Shown here piece after piece: positions 1-9,700 of a stretch of 64,000 nt of DNA; the stretch's first letter is position 1; each line of letters begins with the position of its first letter. Location: positions 38,431,059-38,495,058 of the forward strand of contig NC_091160.1 of the NCBI RefSeq assembly GCF_040958095.1. Direction: 5' to 3'. The DNA comes from Procambarus clarkii (Eukaryota; Arthropoda; Malacostraca; Decapoda; Cambaridae). The translations under genes and the position numbers were made by a program. The notes beneath the pieces were generated by a model. The model was not told where the DNA came from. It worked only from the letters and a program-made list of their open reading frames with translations, and did not search any database.

Positions 1-240
1 AGGGCTAAATCTACGATCAACCTGTTTCGTATTATGACCAGCCCCGCTCTAATTCACCTCAGGATAACCCAACCAATCCCATACTTGACCTTCCAAATGA
101 CCTTTCCGCATGAACCAACTGGATAAAATGTAAGGATAAATGGAAAAGAGGGGGACATTTGACAAGCCACCGGCTTCCTGTCCTGGTCGAGGCCACTAGT
201 GAGATAGTGGCCCTCAGGTTAATTCAGGTAAATAACGCCA
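1..240 (+). mobile_element. LINE-D 3' end fragment
   Basis: The stretch from about 115 to 240 matches the 3' terminus of the LINE-D copies near 29.3 and 47.4 kb, in the opposite orientation. It has the same 'CTGGAtAAAatg' coding end, then 'GACAAGCCaCCGGCTTCCTG' and 'GTCGAGGCCACTAGTG'. Only the last codons and the 3' untranslated end are visible. Positions 1-115 are less clear and may be upstream coding sequence too decayed to read. Confidence 0.55.
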
Positions 241-415
241 CTCTCCTCGTTAATAACAACTGCTTGGAACACGATGGTACAAAAAATAAGAACAAACTTG
301 TTAAACATCAACGGTGGTTTATTGGTCTTAACTGACACTTGTTTAACACGGCATGTGCCTTATTACTCCTTGGTTGTTCAGTCATGGTGAGCAGGTGCAC
401 ATTATTACTTCCCTG

Positions 416-930
416 ACCATACACAACCACACCTGTAATACACCCACCATACACAACCACACCTGTAATACACCCACCATACACAACCACACCTGTAATA
501 CACCCACCATACACAACCACACCTGTAATACACCCACCATACACAACTGTACCTGTAATACACCCACCATACACAACCACACCAGTAATACACCCACCAT
601 ACACAACCACACCAGTAATACACCCTCCATACACAACCACACCAGTAATACACCCACCATACACAACCACACCAGTAATACACCCACCATACACAACCAC
701 ACCAGTAATACACCCACCATACACAACCACACCAGTAATACACCCACCATACACAACCACACCAGTAATACACCCACCATACACAACCACACCAGTAATA
801 CACCCACCATACACAACCACACCAGTAATACACCCACCATACACAAACACACCAGTAATACACCCACCATACACAACCACACCAGTAATACACCCACCAT
901 AAACAACCACACAGACAATACCCACATACA
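416..930. repeat. 30-bp minisatellite, about 17 units
   Basis: Units share the core ACACAACCACACC and end in TACACCCACCAT. The first five units carry CCTGT at the centre and the remaining units CCAGT, so two variants expanded as blocks. The 30-bp period is a multiple of three, so several frames stay open on both strands. These readings are low-complexity artefacts, not genes. Confidence 0.95.
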
Positions 931-1462
931 CTGACGGTCCACGCTCCTACCCAGACGTGTCTGGAGTTATACAATACGCCAGACGCTATCTTCCCCCAAC
1001 CATTCTCACTTCTATACAAAAGGAAGTTAACTCTTCATCATAACAACAAGAGAACATTGATCTAATGACCATCAATATGTTGATGACCATTGAGCCCAAC
1101 AGTCTGTCACTCACCTGGGATAACACACGTTCCAGACTGGATAATTGAATTAAACTCAAGCAAATGCAAAGTTATGGCAATGTAGAATAGAGAACGAGCA
1201 CCATAGAGAACAAAATAGACTGACAGGTGTGTAGAATTTGAAGAAGAGAACTTGTTTTGAGTGGGCCTATTGCACCGTAAGCCTACATATTTCGTAACTT
1301 ACGATCGTAAGAACAGCTTTCGAAAAATTAGCCGTGACATCAATGAAGCAGCAAATTATGCAGTACCGGCCTGGAACCCAGACTTTTGGACACAAACAGT
1401 ACTGAGAAGGACCAGAGATTCCTCGCAACACTGAGGCTGGAAATACTATGACTGAGGAACAC
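931..1462. other. No feature recognised
   Basis: Mixed-composition DNA between two minisatellites. I see no credible ORF, tRNA-like box or repeat. A short stretch near 1140 ('gcaaatgcaaagttatggcaatgtag') faintly resembles the LINE-A codons after the RT motif, but it is too short to call. Confidence 0.4.
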
Positions 1463-2931
1463 AACTACTGCTGTAACACAGTACTGTCACCACCAGTGTG
1501 GAGGAACTACTGCTGTAACACAGTACTGTCACCACCAGTGTGGAGGAACTACTGCTGTAACACAGTACTGTCACCACCAGTGTGGAGGAACTACTGCTGT
1601 AACACAGTACTGTCACCACCAGTGTGAAGGAACTACTGCTGTAACACAGTACTGTCACCACCAGTGTGGAGGAACTACTGCTGTAACACAGTACTGTCAC
1701 CACCAGTGTGGAGGAACTACTGCTGTAACACAGTACTGTCACCACCAGTGTGGAGGAACTACTGCTGTAACACAGTACTGTCACCACCAGTGTGAAGGAA
1801 CTACTGCTGTAACACAGTACTGTCACCACCAGTGTGGAGGAACTACTGCTGTAACACAGTACTGTCACCACCAGTGTGGAGGAACTACTGCTGTAACACA
1901 GTACTGTCACCACCAGTGTGGAGGAACTACTGCTGTAACACAGTACTGTCACCACCAGTGTGGAGGAACTACTGCTGTAACACAGTACTGTCACCACCAG
2001 TGTGGAGGAACTACTGCTGTAACACAGTACTGTCACCACCAGTGTGGAGGAACTACTGCTGTAACACAGTACTGTCACCACCAGTGTGGAGGAACTACTG
2101 GTGTAACACAGTACTGTCACCACCAGTGTGGAGGAACTACTGCTGTAACACAGTACTGTCACCACCAGTGTGGAGGAACTACTGCTGTAACACAGTACTG
2201 TCACCACCAGTGTGGAGGAACTACTGCTGTAACACAGTACTGTCACTACCAGTGTGGAGGAACTACTGCTGTAACACAGTACTGTCACCACCAGTGTGGA
2301 GGAACTACTGCTGTAACACAGTACTGTCACCACCAGTGTGGAGGAACTACTGCTGTAACACAGTACTGTCACCACCAGTGTGGAGGAACTACTGCTGTAA
2401 CACAGTACTGTCACCACCAGTGTGGAGGAACTACTGCTGTAACACAGTACTGTCACCACCAGTGTGGAGGAACTACTGCTGTAACACAGTACTGTCACCA
2501 CCAGTGTGGAGGAACTACTGCTGTAACACAGTACTGTCACCACCAGTGTGGAGGAACTATGCTGTAACACAGTACTGTCACCACCAGTGTGGAGGAACTA
2601 CTGCTGTAACACAGTACTGTCGCCACCAGTGTGGAGGAACTACTGCTGTAACACAGTACTGTCACCACCAGTGTGGAGGAACTACTGGTGTAACACAGTA
2701 CTGTCACCACCAGTGTGGAGGAACTACTGCTGTAACACAGTACTGTCACCACCAGTGTGGAGGAACTACTGCTGTAACACAGTACTGTCACCACCAGTGT
2801 GGAGGAACTTCTGCTGTAACACAGTACTGTCACTACCAGTGTGAAGGAACTACTGCTGTAACGCAGTACTGTCACTACCAGGGTGGAGGAACTACTGCTG
2901 TAACACAGTACTGTCACTACCAGTGTGGAGG
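1463..2931. repeat. 42-bp minisatellite, 35 units
   Basis: Thirty-five head-to-tail units, each starting AACTACTGCTG and containing the perfect palindrome ACAGTACTGT. Total length is 1469 bp, that is 35 x 42 minus one base. The missing base is in the unit near 2554 (AACTATGCTG instead of AACTACTGCTG), which explains the frame change seen across the array. Point variants (CACTACC, GGTGTAAC) are scattered and cluster at the right end. Confidence 0.97.
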
Positions 2932-3285
2932 AACTAGCACAACAATGATAATCACCTTACTAACACCAAAGACCAGCTTCAGACACGCTAAGTTTACTAT
3001 TTTCCTCCTAAAGTCACTCCCATGTCTTCTGTTCCTCTTAAAACACTACAACTTAACGATAATTTAACACGTAAGAAACATCTCCTACTCAGTCTACTAT
3101 ACTGTCAAGTTAGGGAAACATGTTAATTGAATGAGGTAAGTGAGGCCTTATTCTCACCCTTGAGTGAGTGAGTCAGGGTGTTGGGCGGCCGGGGAGGGTT
3201 GGGTGAGTGAGGCGCGCGCTCCCGCTGGTGACTGACTGACTGCTGGTATGTGGTGGTGCCTTGTGTCGGGGAGTACTCCCGCTGC
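2932..3285. other. No feature recognised
   Basis: Spacer between two minisatellites. It is GC-rich around 3170-3240 with short GTGA/ACTG iterations. No ORF or element is recognised. Confidence 0.4.
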
Positions 3286-3832
3286 ATGGGTCACCACCTA
3301 CACCCCCAGCATGGGTCACCACCTACACCCCCAGCATGGGTCACCACCTACACCCCCAGCATGGGTCACCACCTACACCCCCAGCATGGGTCACCACCTA
3401 CACCCCCAGCATGGGTCACCACCTACACCCCCAGCATGGGTCACCACCTACACCCCCAGCATGGGTCACCACCTACACCCCCAGCATGGGTCACCACCTA
3501 CACCCCCAGCATGGGTCACCTCCTACAGCCCCAGCATGGGTCACCACCTACACCCCCAGCATGGGTCACCACCTACACCTCCAGCATGGGTCACCACCTA
3601 CACCCCCAGCATGGGTCACCACCTACACCCCCAGCATGGGTCACCACCTACACCCCCAGCATGGGTCACCACCTACACCCCCAGCATGGGTCACCACCTA
3701 CACCCCCAGCATGGGTCACCACCTACACCCCCAGCATGGGTCACCACCTACACCCCCAGCATGGGTCACCACCTACACCCCCAGCATGGGTCACCACCTA
3801 CACCCCCAGCATGGGTCACCACCTACACCCCC
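3286..3832. repeat. 25-bp minisatellite, about 22 units
   Basis: Units begin ATGGGTCACCACC and end in CCCCCAGC. The array is nearly homogeneous, with isolated variants near 3520-3530 and 3585. A 25-bp period rotates through all three frames and the unit has no plus-strand stop in any of them, so three overlapping long ORFs appear. None is a real gene. Confidence 0.97.
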
Positions 3833-3937
3833 TCACACAACCACTACCCTACGTGGGAGAGGCTCCCGGTTTATGACCCAAATATATGTACAGTATATAT
3901 ACTGTATATTATATACTAGCTGTACCCGGCCACGCGT

Positions 3938-3983
3938 TGCTGTGGTTCAGCAATGCATGCACATTGTTGAGCCACAGCAACCT
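3938..3983. repeat. Inverted repeat, about 20-bp arms
   Basis: GTTGCTGTGGTTCAGCAATG and CATTGTTGAGCCACAGCAAC are inverted copies with two mismatches around a 6-bp centre. The palindrome lies at the left end of the interspersed element, immediately before the 35-bp array. Confidence 0.8.
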
Positions 3984-3995
3984 TTCCCTGTCCCC

Positions 3996-4790
3996 TCGTC
4001 CTCCCCATCATCCCCCACTCCCCTGTCCCCTCGTCCTCCCCATCATCCCCCACTCCCCTGTCCCCTCGTCCTCCCCATCATCCCCCACTCCCCTGTCCCC
4101 TCGTCCTCCCCATCATCCCCCACTCCCCTGTCCCCTCGTCCTCCCCATCATCCCCCACTCCCCTGTCCCCTCGTCCTCCCCATCATCCCCCACTCCCCTG
4201 TCCCCTCGTCCTCCCCATCATCCCCCACTCCCCTGTCCCCTCGTCCTCCCCATCATCCCCCACTCCCCTGTCCCCTCGTCCTCCCCATCATCCCCCACTC
4301 CCCTGTCCCCTCGTCCTCCCCATCATCCCCCACTCCCCTGTCCCCTCGTCCTCCCCATCATCCCCCACTCCCCTGTCCCCTCGTCCTCCCCATCATCCCC
4401 CACTCCCCTGTCCCCTCGTCCTCCCCATCATCCCCCACTCCCCTGTCCCCTCGTCCTCCCCATCATCCCCCACTCCCCTGTCCCCTCGTCCTCCCCATCA
4501 TCCCCCACTCCCCTGTCCCCTCGTCCTCCCCATCATCCCCCACTTCCCTGTCCCCTCGTCCCCAAAATTCCCCACTCTTCTGTCCCCTCGTCCTTCGCCC
4601 ATTACCCCTCACTCCCATCCCCTCGTCCTCCCCACCGTCACCCACTCTCATCCCCTCGTCCTCCCCATCATCCCCCACTCCCCTGTCCCCTCGTCCCCAA
4701 AATTCCCCACTCTTCTGTCCCCTCGTCTTTCGCCCATTACCCCTCACTCCCATCCCCTCGTCCTGCGCACCATTCCCCACTCCCTCGTCC
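3996..4790. repeat. 35-bp minisatellite (16 exact-length units) plus degenerate extension
   Basis: From 3996 to 4555 there are exactly sixteen 35-bp units starting TCGTCCTCCCCATCATCCCC. From 4556 to about 4790 the array becomes a higher-order repeat: a block starting TCGTCCCCAAAATTCCCC occurs at 4556 and again at 4691, 135 bp apart. The plus-strand proline/serine-rich ORFs across it are period artefacts. Confidence 0.95.
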
Positions 4791-4800
4791 AGTGCTTTCC

Positions 4801-4862
4801 CAAATGATGTGATGTTCCCATCAGAAAGATGGGAACATCAAATGATGTGATGTTCCCATCAC
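4801..4862. repeat. Hairpin with direct repeat
   Basis: GATGTTCCCATC (from 4811) and GATGGGAACATC form perfect 12-bp arms around AGAAA. The block AAATGATGTGATGTTCCCATC then recurs immediately, so it is both an inverted and a direct repeat. Confidence 0.8.
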
Positions 4863-5354
4863 TAAAAAAATAAGAACAGTTAAAAAAACCAAATGAAAAA
4901 AAAATGAATAAATAACAAAAACTATGCTCAGGAAATGAACAGTACGGTAAACAACACAGCTCAATTCCAGTGCAATGTCACACAAAATAATTAAATCAAT
5001 GTGAAAATAATTCGAAATCTATGAAAATTAAATTTATCAATGCAATCGGAAACATTGAAATGGAATTGTAACATATTTAGCATAGCATGTGTTGCTATTA
5101 CGTGCAACAGATGGCGCTGTTTAAAAAAAAAAACATATTTTTACCTGTCATAGGTGTGGCATCTATATAGTAGGCATATAAAAACCCGCGCGTATTCGAA
5201 TGGAATGTTGTGTCAAAATTTCAAAGCAATCGGTGAAGAACTTTCGGAGATTAGCGAGTTTGAACAAACGAACATTTACGTTCATATTTATATAGATATA
5301 CAACAACCAGAGCGCAACTCCATAGTCTCCTGAGACTGATGGATGCCTACTACT

Positions 5355-6044
5355 ATATATATATATTGTGTGTCTTACCCGCACAGTATATATATTGTGT
5401 GTCTTACCCGCACAGTATATATATTGTGTGTCTTACCCGCGCAGTATATATATTGTGTCTTACCCGCGCAGTATATATATTGTGTCTTACCCGCGCAGTA
5501 TATATATTGTGTCTTACCCGCGCAGTATATATATTGTGTCTTACCCGCGCAGTATATATATTGTGTCTTACCCGCGCAGTATATATATTGTGTGTCTTAC
5601 CCGCGCAGTATATATATTGTGTGTATTACCCGCGCAGTATATATATTGTGTGTATTACCCGCGCAGTATATATATTGTGTGTCTTACCCGCGCAGTATAT
5701 ATATTGTGTGTCTTACCCGCGCAGTATATATATTGTGTGTATTACCCGCGCAGTATATATATTGTGTGTCTTACCCGCGCAGTATATATATTGTGTGTCT
5801 TACCCGCGCAGTATATATATTGTGTGTCTTACCCGCGCAGTATATATATTGTGTGTATTACCCGCGCAGTATATATATTGTGTGTCTTACCCGCGCAGTA
5901 TATATATTGTGTGTCTTACCCGCGCAGTATATATATTGTGTCTTACCCGCGCAGTATATATATTGTGTGTCTTACCCGCGCAGTATATATATTGTGTCTT
6001 ACCCGCGCAGTATATATATTGTGTCTTACCCGCGCAGTATATAT
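5355..6044. repeat. 27/29-bp minisatellite, left part, 24 units
   Basis: Units carry CAGTATATATATTGTG then CTTACCCGCG, and differ by one GT (27 or 29 bp). Some have TATTACCC instead of CTTACCC. Twenty-four TTACCC cores can be counted. The array continues at 12083 after the LTR retrotransposon, so the two blocks are one split locus. Cys/Tyr-rich ORFs in all plus frames are artefacts. Confidence 0.95.
6041..6044. other. Target site duplication ATAT, left copy
   Basis: ATAT borders the left LTR at 6041-6044 and the right LTR at 12083-12086. Removing the element and one ATAT restores exactly the TATATATATTGTG found in intact minisatellite units, which fixes the duplication at 4 bp. That length is usual for Ty3/gypsy integration. 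Confidence 0.85.
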
Positions 6045-6730
6045 TGTGACGGTAACGCGTTGGTGTTCGGCTGTTTAAGGCTAGGGGTATGGCCTCGTCA
6101 CATAGTTATAAAAAAAAATAGAAAAACTGGAACTTCGTCTGTGGTAAGGTAAGGAGAAGACACACAAAACACAAGTAAAACTTTAACAATGAAATTTTAA
6201 TTACGTTAAATAAATCAAAACATGAAAATAATGCACAAACAAATATGTATAATAAAATCAATCAATCAAAATAATAAGAATACTTAAATGACACAATGAA
6301 AAGTTACGTTAAGGCAAAATAACAAGAAGTGCAATACAACAGTAAGTGGGAGGTGCTGGAATATTGGCTTAAAGCCACCACCTCTCTCAGTACACTCTAG
6401 AGTCTAGCTGGGAGGTGTGCTGGCTACGAAAGCACGGAACATTCTGAAGACTGATGTTGGGGCGACCCCAGACATCGGGTAGTATTGGGGGGCGAGTGCA
6501 GGTGCAGCCAGACCGGCGACCAATCAGCGGAGCCGTAGCGATCAACGGGTAGTTTGGTGATTTGGGTCCGAACAGGTGGCGGGCTGCATACGTTTCTGCT
6601 CACCCTTGCAAGCCTTGCTGGTGTTTGTTGTCGTTGTTGGACATTTCTTCCATAGTCTTTTATATAGTTGTGAAGACGTAATTTTGGAGGGAAGAGCAGG
6701 CTCAATCTCTTGAAGGAGATTATCGTCACA
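6045..6730 (-). repeat. LTR (3' LTR of the minus-strand element)
   Basis: 686 bp, beginning TGTGACGGTAACGCG and ending GAGATTATCGTCACA on the plus strand, with a 7-bp terminal inverted repeat (TGTGACG/CGTCACA). By eye it is identical to 11397-12082. The main ORF runs about 62 codons into it, stopping at 6542. The interior has an AT-rich half (6110-6300) and a GC-richer half (6350-6620). Confidence 0.95.
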
Positions 6731-9700
6731 ACTCTCCCCCGAAGCCTGCGGTTCTGGAAGAAGTACGTCGTTATGTGGTGGAGTAATGGATGGAGTTGCT
6801 TCTACTTCATAAACTCTGGAGAGATCATGGGCTAAGATGTTGTCAGACTCTTGGTATAGCGTGTCTCCAGGTTGAATTTCTGCAGTTAGCAAGCCCATAG
6901 TAGAAGACGTTGAGATGAGAAGTGGGCGTGCTGCAGGTGTAGGGTGGTGTGGTCCGTATTGATGGTGGACCGAGCACTTTTCAGGTGTGGAGTGAAGTGC
7001 TGAAGCTTCAGGATGAGGAAGAGTAGCTCCTTGCCAATTGTTCCGTCGTTCCTTGTAGCAGTAGTCGCTGACAGGTGAATTCTTCTCGCCTCGTTGCTGC
7101 ATCACGACACCACCATCGTCGGTACCATTGGCGTCGACATGGAGGATGTAGGGCTTATCTGACGAGGTGAGAGTGGAATTAGAAGAGGGCATAGGAGCAC
7201 GATTATTATCCTGAAAGCATTTGGGAAGATCATTAAGGATTTTGGAATTAGAAAGCGCCGACTCCTTGTCAGTGCTTTCGGGAGAAGAAGCCGGGATGGT
7301 CTCACTGTGGATGTAGGGTTCTGTGAAGGTAGAACAATTAATCAAGACAGTGGGAGGAGTACCATTATATTGCTTCAGGAGGTTGACGTGGCACAGCTGG
7401 GTCTTCCGCCGCCTATCTGGAGTCTCTATGACGTATGTGTTGTTGTTTCTGCACTCTTTGACGCAGTAGGGTCCTGAAAATTTGTTTTGTAAAGGTGAAC
7501 CTGGGATAGGGAAATAAGCAAGGACGAAGTCTCCCGGCTTGAATTTTCTTACTTTGCTGGTCTGGTCGTAATGAGTCTTCATTCTCACCTGGGCTTTCAA
7601 TAGATTATCATGAGCAAAGCGGTGGACTCTCTCTAGAATGTGTTGAAGGTTTTGAAGAAACTGGGGCACATTCTGATGCTCACTGAAGGTGGCATCTCTG
7701 AGAGAGTCTTTGAAAGCCTTAAGGGGAGTACGGCACTTACGGCCGTAGAGCATCTCATAAGGAGATACTCCTAGGGACTCATTGGGGAGACTTCTGAAAA
7801 TACACATTATTAGGTCAATCTGCTTATCCCAATCCTTTGAGGTTTCACTACAAAACTTTTTCAAGAGTGCTTTGATGGTCTGATGACTACGTTCAAGAGA
7901 ACCCTGTGAAGCAGGATGATAGGGGCTGGATAATACCTGTTTGATGTTGAACTCCTCCAGTGTTCTTTTGAAGAGATCACTGGTGAAGTTGGTGCCACAG
8001 TCACTTTGAATCTCCCTGGGAAATCCGTATTGAGTGAAGATCTTCAATAGATGTTTGATAACCGTAGCAGCCGTGATGTTCTTCACTGGAACTGCTATGG
8101 GAAATCTGGTGGTAGGACACAGGATGGTTAGGATGTAGGCGTTACCTGAACTGGTCCGAGGTAAAGGACCAACACAGTCTATTATGAGTCTGTGGAAAGG
8201 TTCCGCAGGCACCTGTATGGGAATCAGTGGTGCTCTGGGAATGGAGACGTTCGGTTTGCCTGCCATCTGACATGTATGACACTGTTTTACGTACTGTTTG
8301 ACGTTGTTTACCATACCTGGCCAGTAGTAGTCTTGACGAATCCCATGGTAAGTCTTGTTGAAGCCGTAGTGGGAGAATGATCCGTGGGCCAGGTGTAGAA
8401 TAGTGGGCCGCAGGCTGGTGGGAATCACAAGTTGTTCGGTGTTGGCCCAATCGTCCTCCTCCTTCAGTTTACTGGGTCTATATCGGCGGTAGAGCAAGTC
8501 GTTCTCTAGGAAGAACCCAGGAATACTGTCGGGTTGAGTCTCAGCCTGGAAAAACAATGGTGTTAAAGTAAGATCTTCCCTCTGCAACTTACGGAACTCC
8601 AACTTGGTCAGATGCGGGGGTAGTTTCTGAGGGTCTTGAGGGACAGCGGTGGCAGTAGAGTCAGCTGGCTGTGGACGTGCGGCTTGTGCACGGGTGGTCA
8701 CGAGAACCGGAGGAGAAACTTCATCACTCTCTTGAACCTCTGCTGGAACATACTCGAGAATAGGATTACTTGGCACAGAGTTACACACCTGGGGTTTGTC
8801 CATGACGATCAGGTTGGTCGGTTGCAGGTCTTCTGCCAAGTCGTTGCCTAGGAGAAGTTGCACTCCAGGCATGGGAAAAGGCTTTTCCCTGACGGCGACT
8901 TGGACTTCCCCGTTCACGTAGGGACAATCCAGGTGGACTCTGGCGAGAGGGTATGGAGTGGTAGCAGTGAGGTCAGTGATGAAGACTGTTTCCCCGGTGT
9001 AGACTATGTTGGGCACAGCCGACTTCAAGATGATCGATTGTAGAGCCGCTGTGTCCCTCAAGATCTTCAATTTGAAACGTCCCTCCGGATTTGAACCGTT
9101 GGCAGAGACAGTTCCAGTATACAGGTGGTTACTGAAAAGAGAAAGATCATTAACATCAACACCAACATTCATCACAGGCTTACCGGACTTAGGAGGAGTT
9201 GGTTTGGGTCGTTGTGGGTCAGTGGTTCCCTTGTATTGAGACTTACCACACTTGTCTATGGTATGTCCATAGAGTCTACAATACTTGCAGTACAGTTGTG
9301 AACCAGCTTGATCGGGGCTCACCTTCTCGTAACTGTACCACGACTTCTTACTGGAGGATGGTTCAGGTGTCAGCCGGTGGATGAGGCTGTAAGTGTCAGC
9401 CGACTTAGCACACTTCAGGTAGTCGGTTTCTTCTTTATCTGCTAAGTAGAGGCGGACAGGAGGCGGCACACGTCTCAAGAATTCTTCAACAAGCATCAGG
9501 TTCACGAGTTCTGTAAAAGTAGAGACATGTGCTGCTTCCAGCCATTTCATGAAATACCTCCGTTTCGTGTTAGCAAACTCGAGGAAGGTAGTGGTACTTG
9601 CCTTCAGGTGGTCACGGAATTTCCTTCTATAACTTTCAGTAGAGAGGAGGTAGGCGTCCAACACTGCTTGTTTCAGAGTGTAGTAGTCATTCTCAGACGC

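Larger units (their letters stand above)
3916..5305 (+). mobile_element. Mini-me-like interspersed element containing a minisatellite
   Basis: The left end 'CTAGCTGTACCCGGCCACGC' and the right end (near 5205-5300: 'AAAGCAATCGGTGAAGAACT', then 'TTTATATAGAT') match sequences I recognise as the two ends of a very common short arthropod interspersed repeat. In that repeat the ends normally lie close together. Here the 35-bp array (3996-4555) and its degenerate extension sit between them, with an AT-rich block at 4860-5160. The family name is uncertain and there is no coding capacity. Confidence 0.45.

Noticed and set aside
416..930. CRISPR-like regularly spaced array
   Set aside because: Units are contiguous tandem copies with no unique spacers, and the DNA is clearly eukaryotic.
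308..1019. Long overlapping ORFs on both strands
   Set aside because: They translate the 30-bp minisatellite, whose period is a multiple of three. Perfectly repeated peptides in several frames are not genes.
1446..3067. Ser- or Cys-rich ORFs of 374 and 411 codons
   Set aside because: Read-through of the 42-bp array; the frame changes exactly at the one-base deletion near 2554.
5339..6152. Tyr/Cys-rich ORFs resembling membrane peptides
   Set aside because: Artefact of the TATATATATTGTG minisatellite; the same peptide appears in all plus frames and again at 12.1-12.6 kb.
6424..6729. 101-codon ORF present in both LTRs
   Set aside because: Duplicate because the LTRs are identical; no domain, and it overlaps the 3' end of the polyprotein in another frame.
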